The position numbers and the translations under genes were made by a program. DNA of 64,000 nucleotides from Channa striata (taxonomy: Eukaryota; Chordata; Actinopteri; Anabantiformes; Channidae). Shown here one piece after another: positions 12,840-24,600 of this stretch. The stretch is taken from positions 8,287,517 to 8,351,516 of the forward strand of contig CM065173.1 in assembly GCA_033026295.1 (NCBI GenBank). Reading direction: 5' to 3'. The notes beneath the pieces were generated by a model. That model did no database searches. It was not told the DNA's origin and worked only from the letters and a program-made list of their open reading frames with translations. Numbering within the stretch: position 1 is the first letter of the stretch; every line of letters starts with the position of its first letter.

Positions 12840-14640
12840 GGAAGGTGATCATCTTGTCATGGGGAAAAAATAAATGTACAACCATTGTGCATGCAAAAGG
12901 AAGTGAATTAGGTTATGGTTAAACAAGAAAGTCACTGTGTCTAATAGATATGAAATGCATGACTGATTTATTAGTGTAAATGTTACATTTTAATCCTCAA
13001 ATTCATATTTAAATATTTAAAAAAATAATGTGGTTTTAGGAGTGAAATCATGAGTTAAGGAAAAGCTAGTGTGTGTCCACAAAATGAATAAATGAATCAA
13101 TAAATAATAGCACTTTTGAGATTTGTTTTCTGGGCTTTGATTTTGGCTAAAAGCGGTTAAGATTTTTAGATTTATTCAATTCCTCACCAGCACTAAACAA
13201 ACTTCATTGCGAATGTGATAAATACATTTGTAAATTTCGGTGAAGGTGTTAATGTCTTGAAGCCATGTTCACGTTTTTCAGAAATATTCTGGCTGCTGCT
13301 CACTCATCAGGGTTTTAAATGTGTCTGGGTGAACTGGATTTATTGTTTGTATTTTTGACCTTTACACCTTCATAAAAAAGCTTTATAATGAAAACTTAAT
13401 ACAAAAATAAATTGTTATCCACTGTAACATCCTATAAACCTGAGTAGAATAAAGGGATGTAGCACTAAAAAAATGTAAATCAGCGTTAAAGGTGGATAGA
13501 TGTTTTTTTAGAATAATATTATTTTTCATATTGTGTTGTGACTTGTGAAATCATCCAACCCCTTATCCTGACTCACTGAACCCCGTTTTTTCAGGGTGTA
13601 TTCTCTGGATTTCTGAAACTCAGCCTAAAAGCAGCAGAAAGCCGAACAGGCAGGGAGGAGGTTGACAGGTTTGTCACACCAAGCTCTGACATCCCTGAGT
13701 GCACAGACAAGCCTCTTTCTTTGCATCTGTTATGAGACGTTCCTACTGTCTGGACAGTTTTTGAATGGAAGACTGGAACAGAATCCACATGCAAGCAGCA
13801 TCTGCAGGAGGTTAAACATCCGTTATTCGCTTTGCTGGTGCACGTTGATGCTCCTGGGGGAGATTTTTACATCGGTCCACCACTGCCCACAGGTTAAAAA
13901 TGATCGCAGGGTTTCACTGGTTCCTCCCTCCATCGTTTCTCTGTGCACAAACAATTAGTGAGCATGAAGTCGAAGGAAACACAGTGATGAACTGTGGAAA
14001 ACCCCAGTGACCAATAACAAACAGCTTTAACACAAACTAATGGCACAGAACAACAACTAACAATGTCAACAACAGCAATAGGCCTAATTATCTTCATAAT
14101 GATAATACTGTAAGACACATAATCAAATAGAAGACGAAGAGTGTTTCTGTTTCCAATTTATCCACAATAATTCTGGGGATAGTGTCGTTCCTTCAGTAAC
14201 TTTTACAGTAACTGGTTACTTTTTCATGATTCATGCGAAACACATCACATCTGAAAACACATAAAGCATAGCGACATAGCTCCCTACTGCTCACACATTA
14301 CATTACAATACAAAAAATAATACAACTATAAATGTATGTGAATGTAAGATGAATTTTACTTGTAATACTTCAAGTTACTTCAACTTGGATGTAATATGAA
14401 GCTGTTTGTTATAATGTTTAATTTGCAGTAGACTTTTGAGTAAATAATCTGAACCGCCCTTTCTGGATGTGCATCATTATAAAACAAACAAACTGGCATA
14501 TGAACCACATTGTTATTTAGGCTTCATTTATTTGAACATTTACATGCAATATATGAACTTGTGTTTTATTCTGAATTTATTTTCCATAGTCCTAACAGAA
14601 TGTTTCATATCTGATTGCCTGTTTGCTTTCAAAGTAATCG
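12840..14640. other. Gene-free AT-rich interval
   Basis: I see no exon, RNA gene or recognisable repeat. Confidence 0.55.
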
Positions 14641-15330
14641 CAGATTCCCCGCCTCTGATTGGTTAGGGCTCGTCGGCCAATCAGCCACCTGCGTAAAAGT
14701 CTCCAGCGCATTAAGATTTAACCCTCTGCTTTCTATAAATTGAAAATATGATTAGGTGAGAGAAAACTTCAAGGAAGCAAATGCTGGGTGTTGTACTGCG
14801 GTATGATTTATTATCAGGCCCCGGGGATTATGTTTTTTTTTATAATGACCTCCTCCAAGCCGCTACTGGCTCCACTTTTCCGCTGCTTATATTTTCTGTT
14901 CATTTTAATTTGGTGTGCACCCCCTCCCCCAAAATGAAAGCTAAACCGACCGGTAGGTCACTAATATATCGAGGAGGCAACTGTGACAAATTCCTTTTGT
15001 CTCCGCTTTGCTGGTACTTTATTACCCAGACGAGCAGCGTGGCCTGGAGATAACGATTCATCACGCACAGCCGGCAACCATAGACAACGCCTTTGGGCAA
15101 AGTCAGCGAGGGGCTTTCATATTGAGAGAGAAGAAGTGTGTGTGCGTGCGAGTGTGTGTGTGTGTGTGTGTACCTTAATTGGCAATGAGCTTTTATTGCA
15201 TTAGTAAAATTGCTGATTGCAATCCTGCACAGCATCATGTCACGTTTGCATGTTAAAGCTATAGGCAGACCTCCTACCGGCCTATTTTATCACCGCTTTT
15301 ATAATGTTAGTCCATAATAAGTCAGGGATG
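14640..15330. promoter_or_regulatory. Candidate enhancer-like block with convergent CCAAT boxes
   Basis: It starts with CTGATTGG (14655-14662) and its exact reverse complement CCAATCAG (14677-14684), followed at once by an E-box CACCTG (14686-14691). It continues with TTAATTGGCAATGAG, GCATTAGTAAAATTG and TTTTATCACCGC, non-repetitive apart from the TG microsatellite. Inference from composition; conservation untested. Confidence 0.38.
15135..15172. repeat. (TG)n microsatellite, interrupted
   Basis: TG units broken once by CGTGCGA. It sits inside an otherwise non-repetitive enhancer-like block. Confidence 0.85.
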
Positions 15331-16789
15331 CTTATTTAATAATAATAATAATAATAATTTAAATCCCCCCGGGTTTTGCAGCTATAGCTTATTAGATAAC
15401 ATTTTTCATGATCCTGATGGGGCAGAGTGATTTTTGAGAATCCAGCCAAAGCTAATGGAGATAGTCCAGTAAAGGTTTGGAGTGAGAGGAAGTGGCTGTG
15501 TCCTATTCACATGGAGACACAGTGGTTCTATTTGCAGAATGATCACAGAGATGGAGAAAGACGTGGAAGGTCTGCTGCAGCTGTGTTTAAGGTTTCCGTT
15601 GGATAGTCACTGAATCCTGCTTTTTGGATTATAACTTGCCAGAGAACTGAAGGAATTTTATTAACATGTGAAGGGTTAGTTCGTGTCTCTGGTTTAAAAC
15701 AATTACAATCATTCAGGTTCTTTGGTTCTGCTCAGCAGCTCATTTCGTTGAATCAAAGTAAGTGAAGGGAAACATGAAGACATTTTTTTAAAACGGGCCA
15801 GACTGCACATGCACATTATAATCAGAACTTCTAGAAATGATTTTAATTCTCTGAAGCTCCATTTCACAGACGCGCATGGGAACTCATCATGGTGGAGAAA
15901 CGTCTGAGAATAATGAAACGAGACACTCGGTGTCTCATTGGGTAGAGCTCTGCCTGTCAGAGTCAATGAAGAGAGCTCCACATTGCTGCTGGTGATCCGA
16001 GGTTCACAGTTTCACCATTGTGTTCAACCATAGAAGCTCATTCATGCACATGCAGGCCCTCGCCTCATCACGTAATGGGAAGGTTCTCAGTGCAAGAAAG
16101 TAGTTTCAGTGAAATTTCTTTCTTTGCAATATGTGAAGAATCATTAGTAATTTCAGGAAAAATTTGATGTTGTTCAATAATGTTTTAATCATGTACAATC
16201 TGGCAGTGTCTCTTGTCTTTTGGTCTTCTTTGAATAGGGTCAATTGTAATAAAAACCCACAAAAATGCAATAAAATATTGAAAAATTACCATGAAATGAA
16301 TATTAACTTGTAATGCACGTTGGCTGCAATTACAAATTAGCATCATAACACAAACAGCTGGAGAATGTGGATTTATTACCACGTTTCTCACTGACTCAAC
16401 GATGGTGCAGCTTGTATTTGAAGAGGAGGTTTGACAGCTTCCATCCCCAAATGAAATGCTCTGCATTTCCAAACTACAACTCATTAAAAACGTATCAATG
16501 ATGACTCTGGTGATTATGCTGGAGCTGCCCTGATGTGGCTGGGGTGAGGGAGAAAATACGAGAATCCACAACCCGAAAACTCCAGACTGAGGAGTCCCAA
16601 TCCAGAAAGTGGCTCCATCACCAGCTCTTCTTCACGCTGTGTGTGTGTGTGTCTGAGAAGGAAAGTGATGAGCTGATGACACTGGTGCTGAAGTGAGGGA
16701 TTTCTCCCCCGCTTTTTGGGAACGCCTGTGCTGCCGAACGCTGAAGGTGACGCACAATCGGACATCACGTCTCTGCTGCTGACATCACC

Positions 16790-17170
16790 AAAAGAGGCTT
16801 TCAGACATTGTTCCTCGGCCTCCTGCCAATAGATCTCGCTGGTTTTGCATAAACGGCCAATTGAGCCTGTCAGTAAGCTGATCTGAGGCTCGGCGCATCC
16901 TCTCGCCCCTATTCATTTTATTGTAACGCGCAAATATAAACAGGCCTAATGGCAGCTCCACGCGCGCTCTTCTCGTCCCCGCACCGTTATTGATATGGCC
17001 TCGAATTCACACAATTGATTTTTATGCTTCCCTCTAGCCACCTTGTGCAGTTGAGAGATATCTTTATTCGCACGGAAAGTGAAATAAGTGCGTAATAAAA
17101 CGGTGATATATTAAATTCGTTTTTCCCCGTGTCGCGCTTTTATTATGAGCCATTTTTCATTTTTATTGAA
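16790..17170. promoter_or_regulatory. Candidate enhancer-like block nearest the tlx promoter
   Basis: Contains GGCCAATTGAGCC, CCGTTATTGATATGG, CACAATTGATTTTTATG and GTGCGTAATAAAACG (a Hox-type TTTTAT/AATAAA arrangement), with CpGs retained and no repeats. It lies 1.7-2.1 kb upstream of the tlx start codon. Confidence 0.35.
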
Positions 17171-17299
17171 TTGAGACCATGGCGATCCGCGTCGTCGCTT
17201 CGGGCTCAGAAAGGTTAAATAATTTGTGCAAATCAGCAAAAGCCGCGTTCCACACTTGGGTTGATGTTGTGACTCCGACTGCTATTTATCTGTTTAATT

Positions 17300-17335
17300 A
17301 TCCATCCATCCATCTGTCGATCCATCCATCTATCC

Positions 17336-17369
<34 letters not shown>
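17300..17369. repeat. (ATCC)n/(ATCT)n tetranucleotide microsatellite
   Basis: Imperfect ATCC units pass into eight or more ATCT units. Confidence 0.9.
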
Positions 17370-17535
17370 TGGGTTTCCGTTTCATTTTCATTACTTCCTG
17401 ATAATGTGGGGTACAATGGGCCTATACTCCGCACTCTTCCCGTCAATATCAGTGGATTTATGGCTTCATTGTGCGTAACACTGCAACAGATTATTGCTTC
17501 TGCTCGGCTCAGACGCACATAAATCTGACTCAGTA

Positions 17536-17563
17536 TTTGTTGTGTCCTGCAGGACACAACAAA
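17536..17563. repeat. Perfect 28-bp palindrome upstream of tlx
   Basis: Two 14-bp arms meet with no spacer at a central CTGCAG (PstI-type) core. The left arm begins TTTGTTGTGTCC and the right arm ends GGACACAACAAA. It lies about 1.33 kb before the tlx start codon in otherwise non-repetitive DNA. Confidence 0.85.
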
Positions 17564-18173
17564 CCTGACTTTACAAAGAACGGGATCCCGTTCACATCCA
17601 TTTTCCAGCATAATGTGCATCTTGGCATCTTAATCTGAAGGGGGTCTTGGACCAGGTCCGTGCGTCCCGGGTTGCACAGTATATGTTGCTTGGTAATTGT
17701 GCAGACAGTGAGCAAACGCTGCGTTGACGTGCTCACCTCTCAGGTGGCAAAGGGCTCCTGCACCAACGGCAAATCAAATATACCCTCCTCCAGAGGCCTG
17801 GGCATGAAAGGTTTGATCCACAACGCAGCATTAATTGAACATTAACAATAAAATAATAAATTCAGTAAAATAACGCATTATTTTAAAATGTAATTGAACA
17901 GTCTCCCTCCAATCTACCTGTTCTGAAAATCTCAAAAAAAATTTACTGCAAAACTCTAAATAAATAATTCATGAAATAAACATGAGGTCAAACTGAGAAT
18001 GTTTCGCAAATATGAGGAGAATTAAGGAGGATTCCGAACAGTTTGGAAAGCGCTTGACCCGGGCCTCAGCACCATTAAAAGGCACAAAACCTCCTGTTTA
18101 ACACCAGACAAGCTGCGGGGGGAAAAAGTAAGCTGCGGCTTCTTTAAGACATCCGAGCAAAACAACTGTCCAC

Positions 18174-18894
18174 CAGGGAGGAGGAAGGAAGGATGGGAGG
18201 GAGGAAGGGAGGGGAAGGGAGGGGAAGGGAGGTTTGGCTGGATGACCGAATGGCAGCTTTTACGCAGAGGGTTGTCTCACCTGCTGAAACGCACTTCACC
18301 GTTCAGCACAACAGAGCCGTATTTCGCTCTCACCTCCAATTAATATCGAGCCAGAGGGGTCAGAGCTTCGTTTTCGCTTCTTCTGCTTTGTTTTGTTGGG
18401 TCTCTTCTGCTTCACTGGGTCTCCTACTGTGCCCTCCGCGTATGGATCGTCTCTGCCACAGCAGCCGAACAAAGCGCATCAAGCCCCTCCAGAAAACTGC
18501 GCCGCGACCCCCCAAAAAACACGGATTTTTGTGAGTACGCAGGATAAGCCTCTGTCGTGTCCAGGTATTTTCCTCATTGTCAGTGTTCCTTGTGTGCAGT
18601 TCACTGGGAAAGAACGCGCTGCTAAAGATGGATACGCTTTTTCTTAGCCCGACGGATAGCAATTTGATTTAGGGAACACCCGATCCCACTGCTGGACAAA
18701 AATAATGGCAAGATTTTGGATAGCGCTGGACACGCTGCTGGTTTCCTGGGAGTAGATCGGGCTTGTGTCGATGCTTGAGAACCAAAAGCGAAGCAAAATA
18801 TCCACCAACGTTTGATTTCTCAAGTTTGTGAAATACTATATGAGAAAAATCCAGCCGCTGACTGACGAAACACTCTGACATTACTGACTAAACT
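18174..18894 (+). promoter_or_regulatory. tlx proximal promoter and 5' UTR region
   Basis: This is the 720 bp before the tlx start codon. It begins with a purine tract of repeated GGGA/GGAA units (18174-18232) and continues moderately GC-rich. Near the start codon lies CTATATGAG (about 18836), which is not a convincing TATA box at that distance. A sequence resembling a donor (TTTTGTGAGTAC) at about 18528-18540 might reflect an upstream UTR exon. Start site and UTR splicing are undetermined. Confidence 0.4.
18195..18232 (+). promoter_or_regulatory. G-quadruplex-capable purine tract upstream of tlx
   Basis: Seven runs of three or four G (at 18195, 18199, 18207, 18211, 18217, 18221 and 18227) are separated by loops of 1-5 bases, satisfying the usual G3+N1-7 rule several times over. 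It lies about 0.66 kb upstream of the tlx start codon. Confidence 0.5.
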
Positions 18895-19411
18895 ATGGAG
18901 CACACCGGGATCGAGGAGGTGAACCAGACGCACCAGCAGCAGCATGAGCCCATCAGCTTCGGGATCGACCAGATCCTCAACAGCTCGGACCAGTCCAGCG
19001 GCTGCATGTTGCCCAACCGGACCGGAGACCCGGATTACGCGCTGGCTCCCAACGTCTACAGCAACGGGTACAACAGCGTCTACAACCCGGCCTGCTCCAT
19101 GGCGGCGGCGGCGGGTTTGGCCGGCTCCTACAACGTCAACATGAACATGAACGTCAGCATGAACATGAACATGAACGTTAACGTGAACTCGGGCAACGCC
19201 GGGGGAGTGATCCGGGTGCCGGCGCACAGACCTATGCCGCCGCCGCCTCCGCCGCCCGCCGCCGCCGCGCCGCACCCGCCCCCTTCGACGCATCCGCCCG
19301 GCATCGGACCCGGCATCCCCTCGGTGCCCGGGATGGGGATGGGAAATGCGGCAAACTTCACCTTCCCGTGGATGGAGAGCAGTAGGAGGTTTGCCAAGGA
19401 CAGACTAACAG
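18895..19411 (+). CDS. tlx2: tlx coding exon 1 (start codon to phase-1 donor)
   Basis: The start at 18895 is set by an in-frame TAA two codons upstream (18889-18891) and a good Kozak context (A at -3, G at +4). The exon encodes residues 1-172 plus the first base of codon 173 and stops at a consensus donor, CAG|GTAAAG. It carries the EH1-like repressor motif, the Asn/Met repeat, VIRVPAHRP, the Pro/Ala tract and FPWM. Reading through the donor adds 12 residues before a stop near 19447, so intron retention would give a protein with no homeodomain. The reverse-strand 157-aa frame here is a GC-rich shadow. Confidence 0.93.
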
Positions 19412-20848
19412 GTAAAGGGGTTTTCTGTGCGGTCCTGCAACACCTGTAGGCCGAGTGTGTCCGGCAGCTGGTTAAAACTGACGTAGGCCAGAGGATCAGG
19501 GCAACTTTACGCATTCCACACCGCGATAAAAATCCGGCGAATTCTCAGAGATAACTTCAGACAGTGGCGCTGATTTCATTTAGACTTGTAATCTATGACG
19601 AATCGTATATGCACACACAGTCAGTTTTATTATGTTGGAAGGGCAGGCTGATAAACGACACGAGAAATTGGCACGGACATGCTGATGAATCAGTATTGGA
19701 CCATCACTCTCCATTTACAGGGGATGACGGATAACGACGTTCCCGGCTTTTTCAGCACGATGAATGATTTTTTTTTCCTACTTCGGGCCAATTGAGAAAG
19801 CAGGAAGACGAGTCATAATAGTAATGCCATATGGCAGAATTAAATCTGTACATTCAAACAGCCCCAAATTATAGTTATCATTATTATTATTATTTGTATT
19901 ATTATTACTATGCTCATATTTCCATACACAAATTCAGTGCTTACAAATAGCTTTACACAATTAACCTGCATATTTCACGTGGAGTCAGTTATTACACACC
20001 CACAGTCCGTTGCGCATTGGACAAACTCAGTCGTCCCTTTTTGTTTCACGCCGGAGGAAACAAACAGCACAATTACAGCTGTTAGTATATTATGCAATAA
20101 TAAGACAATTACAGCCGCACACTTCCTGTTTATTTTTAACTTTAATACTGTTTTAGAGAAAGACAACGCCTAACATAGTGAAATGGTGAATTTATTTGTA
20201 TGCAGAGCTTTAGAAGTGATTGCATTTTATTTTTAATTCGGAACAAATAAGGTCAGTTTAGGCGTATTTACGCACAATGTCCAGCATGTGCCAAATTTAG
20301 GCCAAAGCTTTATTTTTATTTTTTTTATTCTTATCCCTAGAAATTAGCTGATTCTTTTTGCTTTTTTCCTTCTGGCAGATCATATATCATCAATGTTTTT
20401 TTAATTAATCCCTTCAGTTGTTGTGTAAAACAAAAATAGTTTTCCTAACGAACCCAACAGCCTCGTTATGTTCTCTAGGATTTGTGATTATTATTTTTTG
20501 GTATTTAAGCATTTTGGAGGTGGTAGTTCCACTGGTCTTTTTCTCCTGACCTCACGGTTATGAAGATGAAAATGAAGAACATCACAGCTTTGCGCACTCT
20601 CACCCCCACCTCCTCACGCATTAAATATTCACTATTCCGTTCCTTCTGCTTGATTAATTATTAAAAACTGGGGACGATATGTCAACTGCAAAAAGATACA
20701 GTGTAAATAGGCTTATCAATTTTACTCATAGTCACCGAGGGCCTCTCGTTTAATTTCTCTCAGCTTTGTGTCGCTGTAATCATTTCGCAGCTTATATATT
20801 TCCAGTGTATTGATCAGCCAAAGATCAACAGCACATGCAGCTAAAGCA

Positions 20849-20890
<42 letters not shown>

Positions 20891-21626
20891 CCACATTTAG
20901 CCTGATCTGTTTCCTATAAAAAGCCGTAAATCAAGTGGACTATCATCTATCTTGATGGGCAGAGAACCATTTTGAATATTTCTCTCTGTTTCTTGTTTTT
21001 CTCCAAGTTGAAACCGGAGGAGAAAAAAGGCTTCGTGCAGGCACAAAGCCAAAGGATCTGTTAGTCTGGGGGAGCAAAAGAAACCTGTTCAAATGCTCAA
21101 TGGACAGACATCCTCGTTCGCGTTGGGACGTTCATGTGTAATATGTCCGAGAAAGTTGCATCTGACTGGCGGATTAAAAAAGCATCGAATGCATCATTTA
21201 ATCCATCACCACAAGACGCGTTCAGACGTTAGTGGGGGTCACGTTGAGCACAGCATGAACCTGTGGGCGTAAAGGTTTTTTCGTTGTATTTATACTTAAA
21301 TATGTGAAAGAGATTACAACAAATTAGCTGTACTACTACTACTACTAATAATGTAATAGTAATATTAATAATACCATTAATAATAATAACAACTGTTATT
21401 TCCACTGTAATCCAACCTTTAAACCTCATCTGAACATTATATTTTTATTTTGAAAATTAGGCACAAATACTGAAATGAAAAAGTGTCTTGAAGACTTAGT
21501 CCATAATCCATAATACATCGAAACGGATGTTCACTATGTATTTTGCAGCACTAGCCTTATTATTAATCTCTAATAATAAAGATAGTTTTAATTCAAGCAA
21601 AAGAGGAAATTCTCGTCTTACAAATT

Positions 21627-21679
<53 letters not shown>

Positions 21680-24600
21680 TCTAATTCGACAATCTGGATC
21701 GTTGACAATAAACGGAGCCATAAAAGAGCGTGTGCAGCCCGACACACCAGGTACCACCTATAAAAAAGCTCATTAAAGCCTTTTTCCTCTCCACTAAATC
21801 TCAGTCTGCGTGTTCGACAGGATTTCCTCGCTGCGTTGAAGCTGCGCTCTGCTCGCAGCTGCCCTGCTCCTCGCTGTGACAGAAGACAGTGTCCCTGCCT
21901 TTTGTTCCGGATTGTGTAATAAATAGCAATATATGTTCATGTTATATTTCAATATCCCCTTTAGAATCCTTCACGGATATATTTATTAGATTGCTACAAA
22001 GGTAATATCCGCAGTGGGGAAGGGAGGCGCTGTCACCGAGAAGTGTTATTAAGTATAAGTGGTTTTATTATGGGAAACATATTCTCCACGGTAGCATTTT
22101 ATTTTTTGATATGCTTATGCTAAATTGTATTACCCAGGCAGCAGATTTAGTATTCCAGCCCATTTTCTTTTTCATTTGTCGGAGGTGAACAAAAAGTCAC
22201 ACGATTCCGAGGAATATTTTCAGATTTTCTCTCTCTTTTCAAATAATATTTAACTATTAGATGTTTTTCTAATTGTTTAAATCAATTTAACCGACTGGAA
22301 CACGATTTTCCAAAAACCCTGTTTACTTTTCCTACTTTGTTCACTGTACAATAATAAGTTGAACACAATGCTGTAATTATTTCTGTATTTGAAAATGCTA
22401 AACATGACGCATTTTTCACAGCAGCATATTTCTAGTGGTTATATTTTATTACAGGCAACTACAGTAGATTTGTAGTTTCTCCTCAGCCTGCAATATTTCT
22501 ATATGGATATTTGAATATAAACAAATCAGTCTCATTCTCCATGGCTCTCATTCTTCTCTAGCCATAATTATAATGATTTGCATATATTTTTGCTTACACA
22601 ATACTGGCCACGGTGAGAGATCACCACAGATAACAGCTTCTCGTTGGTCCATGCTATTTTGCCAGGACTGGTGCAGCTCAGAGGGGACCGGGTTTTAATT
22701 TAGCTGTTGGTTTAAAAGCCTGACAGTGCATGAGCTCCAGCGTTGCATCATTGTTGTCCTGTGTGCACAGCACTTCACACTCCCACCAAAGCAACAGCAA
22801 GGGGGGAAACCTGAGGACATATCTGGGTCCTGAACAGTCTTAGTCTTACACCTTCAGTCAAAACAAGACTCGTGCAGCATCCGCAGCATCGCTGTATCAT
22901 GTCTTCACCAGCATTTTACAGGCTGTGAGGCTAAGCCTCGCTGCAGTTGGCAGCTCTTAAAGCTCCTGCTGCATGCTGGATTTCCTCTGAACGTGCTCGT
23001 ATGCGCCTGGTCCATTACTTAACCCGCAGATGGCCTGAAATAGCCGTCTAATGTAGTCTTAGTTAGCCAGAGCTGCTGCTGGGCGCAACAACAGGCCCAC
23101 TGCTTCTCAGCACTGGACCCGAAAGGATGCAGGGTATTTTGGGCAATGGGAGGCCGACTACAAACACAAAGTCTTCCAAAAGGCAGATATTAAAGAAATA
23201 ATACAGCAGTAGTGACCAGAAGAATCCGACTTGACAGCAGGGACTGAGAGATGCACTGCAATTAGGCCCCTCATAAATTCACTATTAAGAGTCACACAAC
23301 TGCTGCAGTCCACTGTGAGCAAATACTGTGTAGGAAACATCATGGGATTTTGTCACTAACTCATGATTAAATGCCACAGATGCCTATCGAGGTCTCAAAT
23401 GGAATATTAAAGGGATGTGATTACCATTTTTACTACTCTTGAGCATCAGAGCTACACATAACGTGAAACCTGATAAGAATATTACCACAGGTGATTAAAA
23501 TAATAATGAGAAGAAGGAAGAAGGCAAAAGACACGGTGGTCACTGTAAATCCAGTGCGAAAGACAATAAATGATTGTGTTTGTAATTCACGAGCAGCCGC
23601 TGTTAACTTTATGTGCCCTACTGTAGCAGCACATTGCAGCTATTCATCTTTACTTTACAAATCATTTGCCCGCGTACGCCTCAATTTGCCACTCGTGTTT
23701 AGCACCATCAGGGGACGTCGGCAGCTCCCTGGAAATGACTGCCTCACGCATAATAGCTTCATGTTCCATTTTCCATCCAAATTGTCATCATCTGTGCGGC
23801 AAATGAATTTTCAGGTCGCTGAAACTCTGGGAGCAGCGTCAGTATACGTGGCCCTCCGGGGACACCTATGCAGATGTTTTCATATTCATTTTGGCTCCTG
23901 GTGAGCGTTTCTGACAAAACAGAAACAAATAAACACCCTGTAAGACAGGAGGCACAACAGCTTGCTGGGGAGGGATGACACGAAGACGCACAGAGCGAGG
24001 GAGAGGCAGAAAGTGTCTGTTTGGTTTTTCCTGTTGTTGATTTCCATTCGGTTTCAAAATGAGAATGTGGCTGGGGAGTGGATCTATGGCTATAAACGAT
24101 CTCATTACATTTATTGATCTTCTGTTTACCCGTGGCTGACAAAATAGACAGGATTCATAGATATTTTATGATGCTGAAGATAAGTTGGTATTAATACCCA
24201 GATACAGTGAGATGTGAAAGTGAACTGTGAGGCCCAAGTAGGAAGAAAATATCAGGCTCATGCAGTGAGGTTATAGTTTTTAATGGGACAAAAAACAACA
24301 ACTGCCCATTTAGTATATTTACATATAATTTATGTACGAGGAAAAATAATCACATTAAAATAAGTTAAGGGCGAAAGCTCAAGCTCAGTGCTCGTATAGA
24401 AGGTCATCTGTGCAAAAATGTAATATGTTTAAAAGTCATTGGTGAATGCTACTTAAATTAGCAGTGATTTACTGATGTTGTAGCATCCCAGTGTCAGTGG
24501 ACAGTAGTTTTGGCTGACCAGTGTGTGCTTGATTTGTTATTGCTAAATGTCACTTATTGCATATTGTGTTATTTATTTATTGTCTTGTTTAAAATGTTGT

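Noticed and set aside
1..18000. Search for ranbp17 or pcgf1/lbx2-like exons upstream of tlx
   Set aside because: No frame resembles these expected syntenic neighbours, so upstream synteny cannot settle the tlx paralogue.
18820..19293. 157-codon minus-strand frame rich in Arg, Gly and His-Val
   Set aside because: It is the antisense of tlx exon 1. The GC-rich, repeated coding sequence explains the open frame.
21496..21763. Poly-Leu and poly-Asn frames on opposite strands
   Set aside because: Both are produced by the (TAA)n microsatellite.
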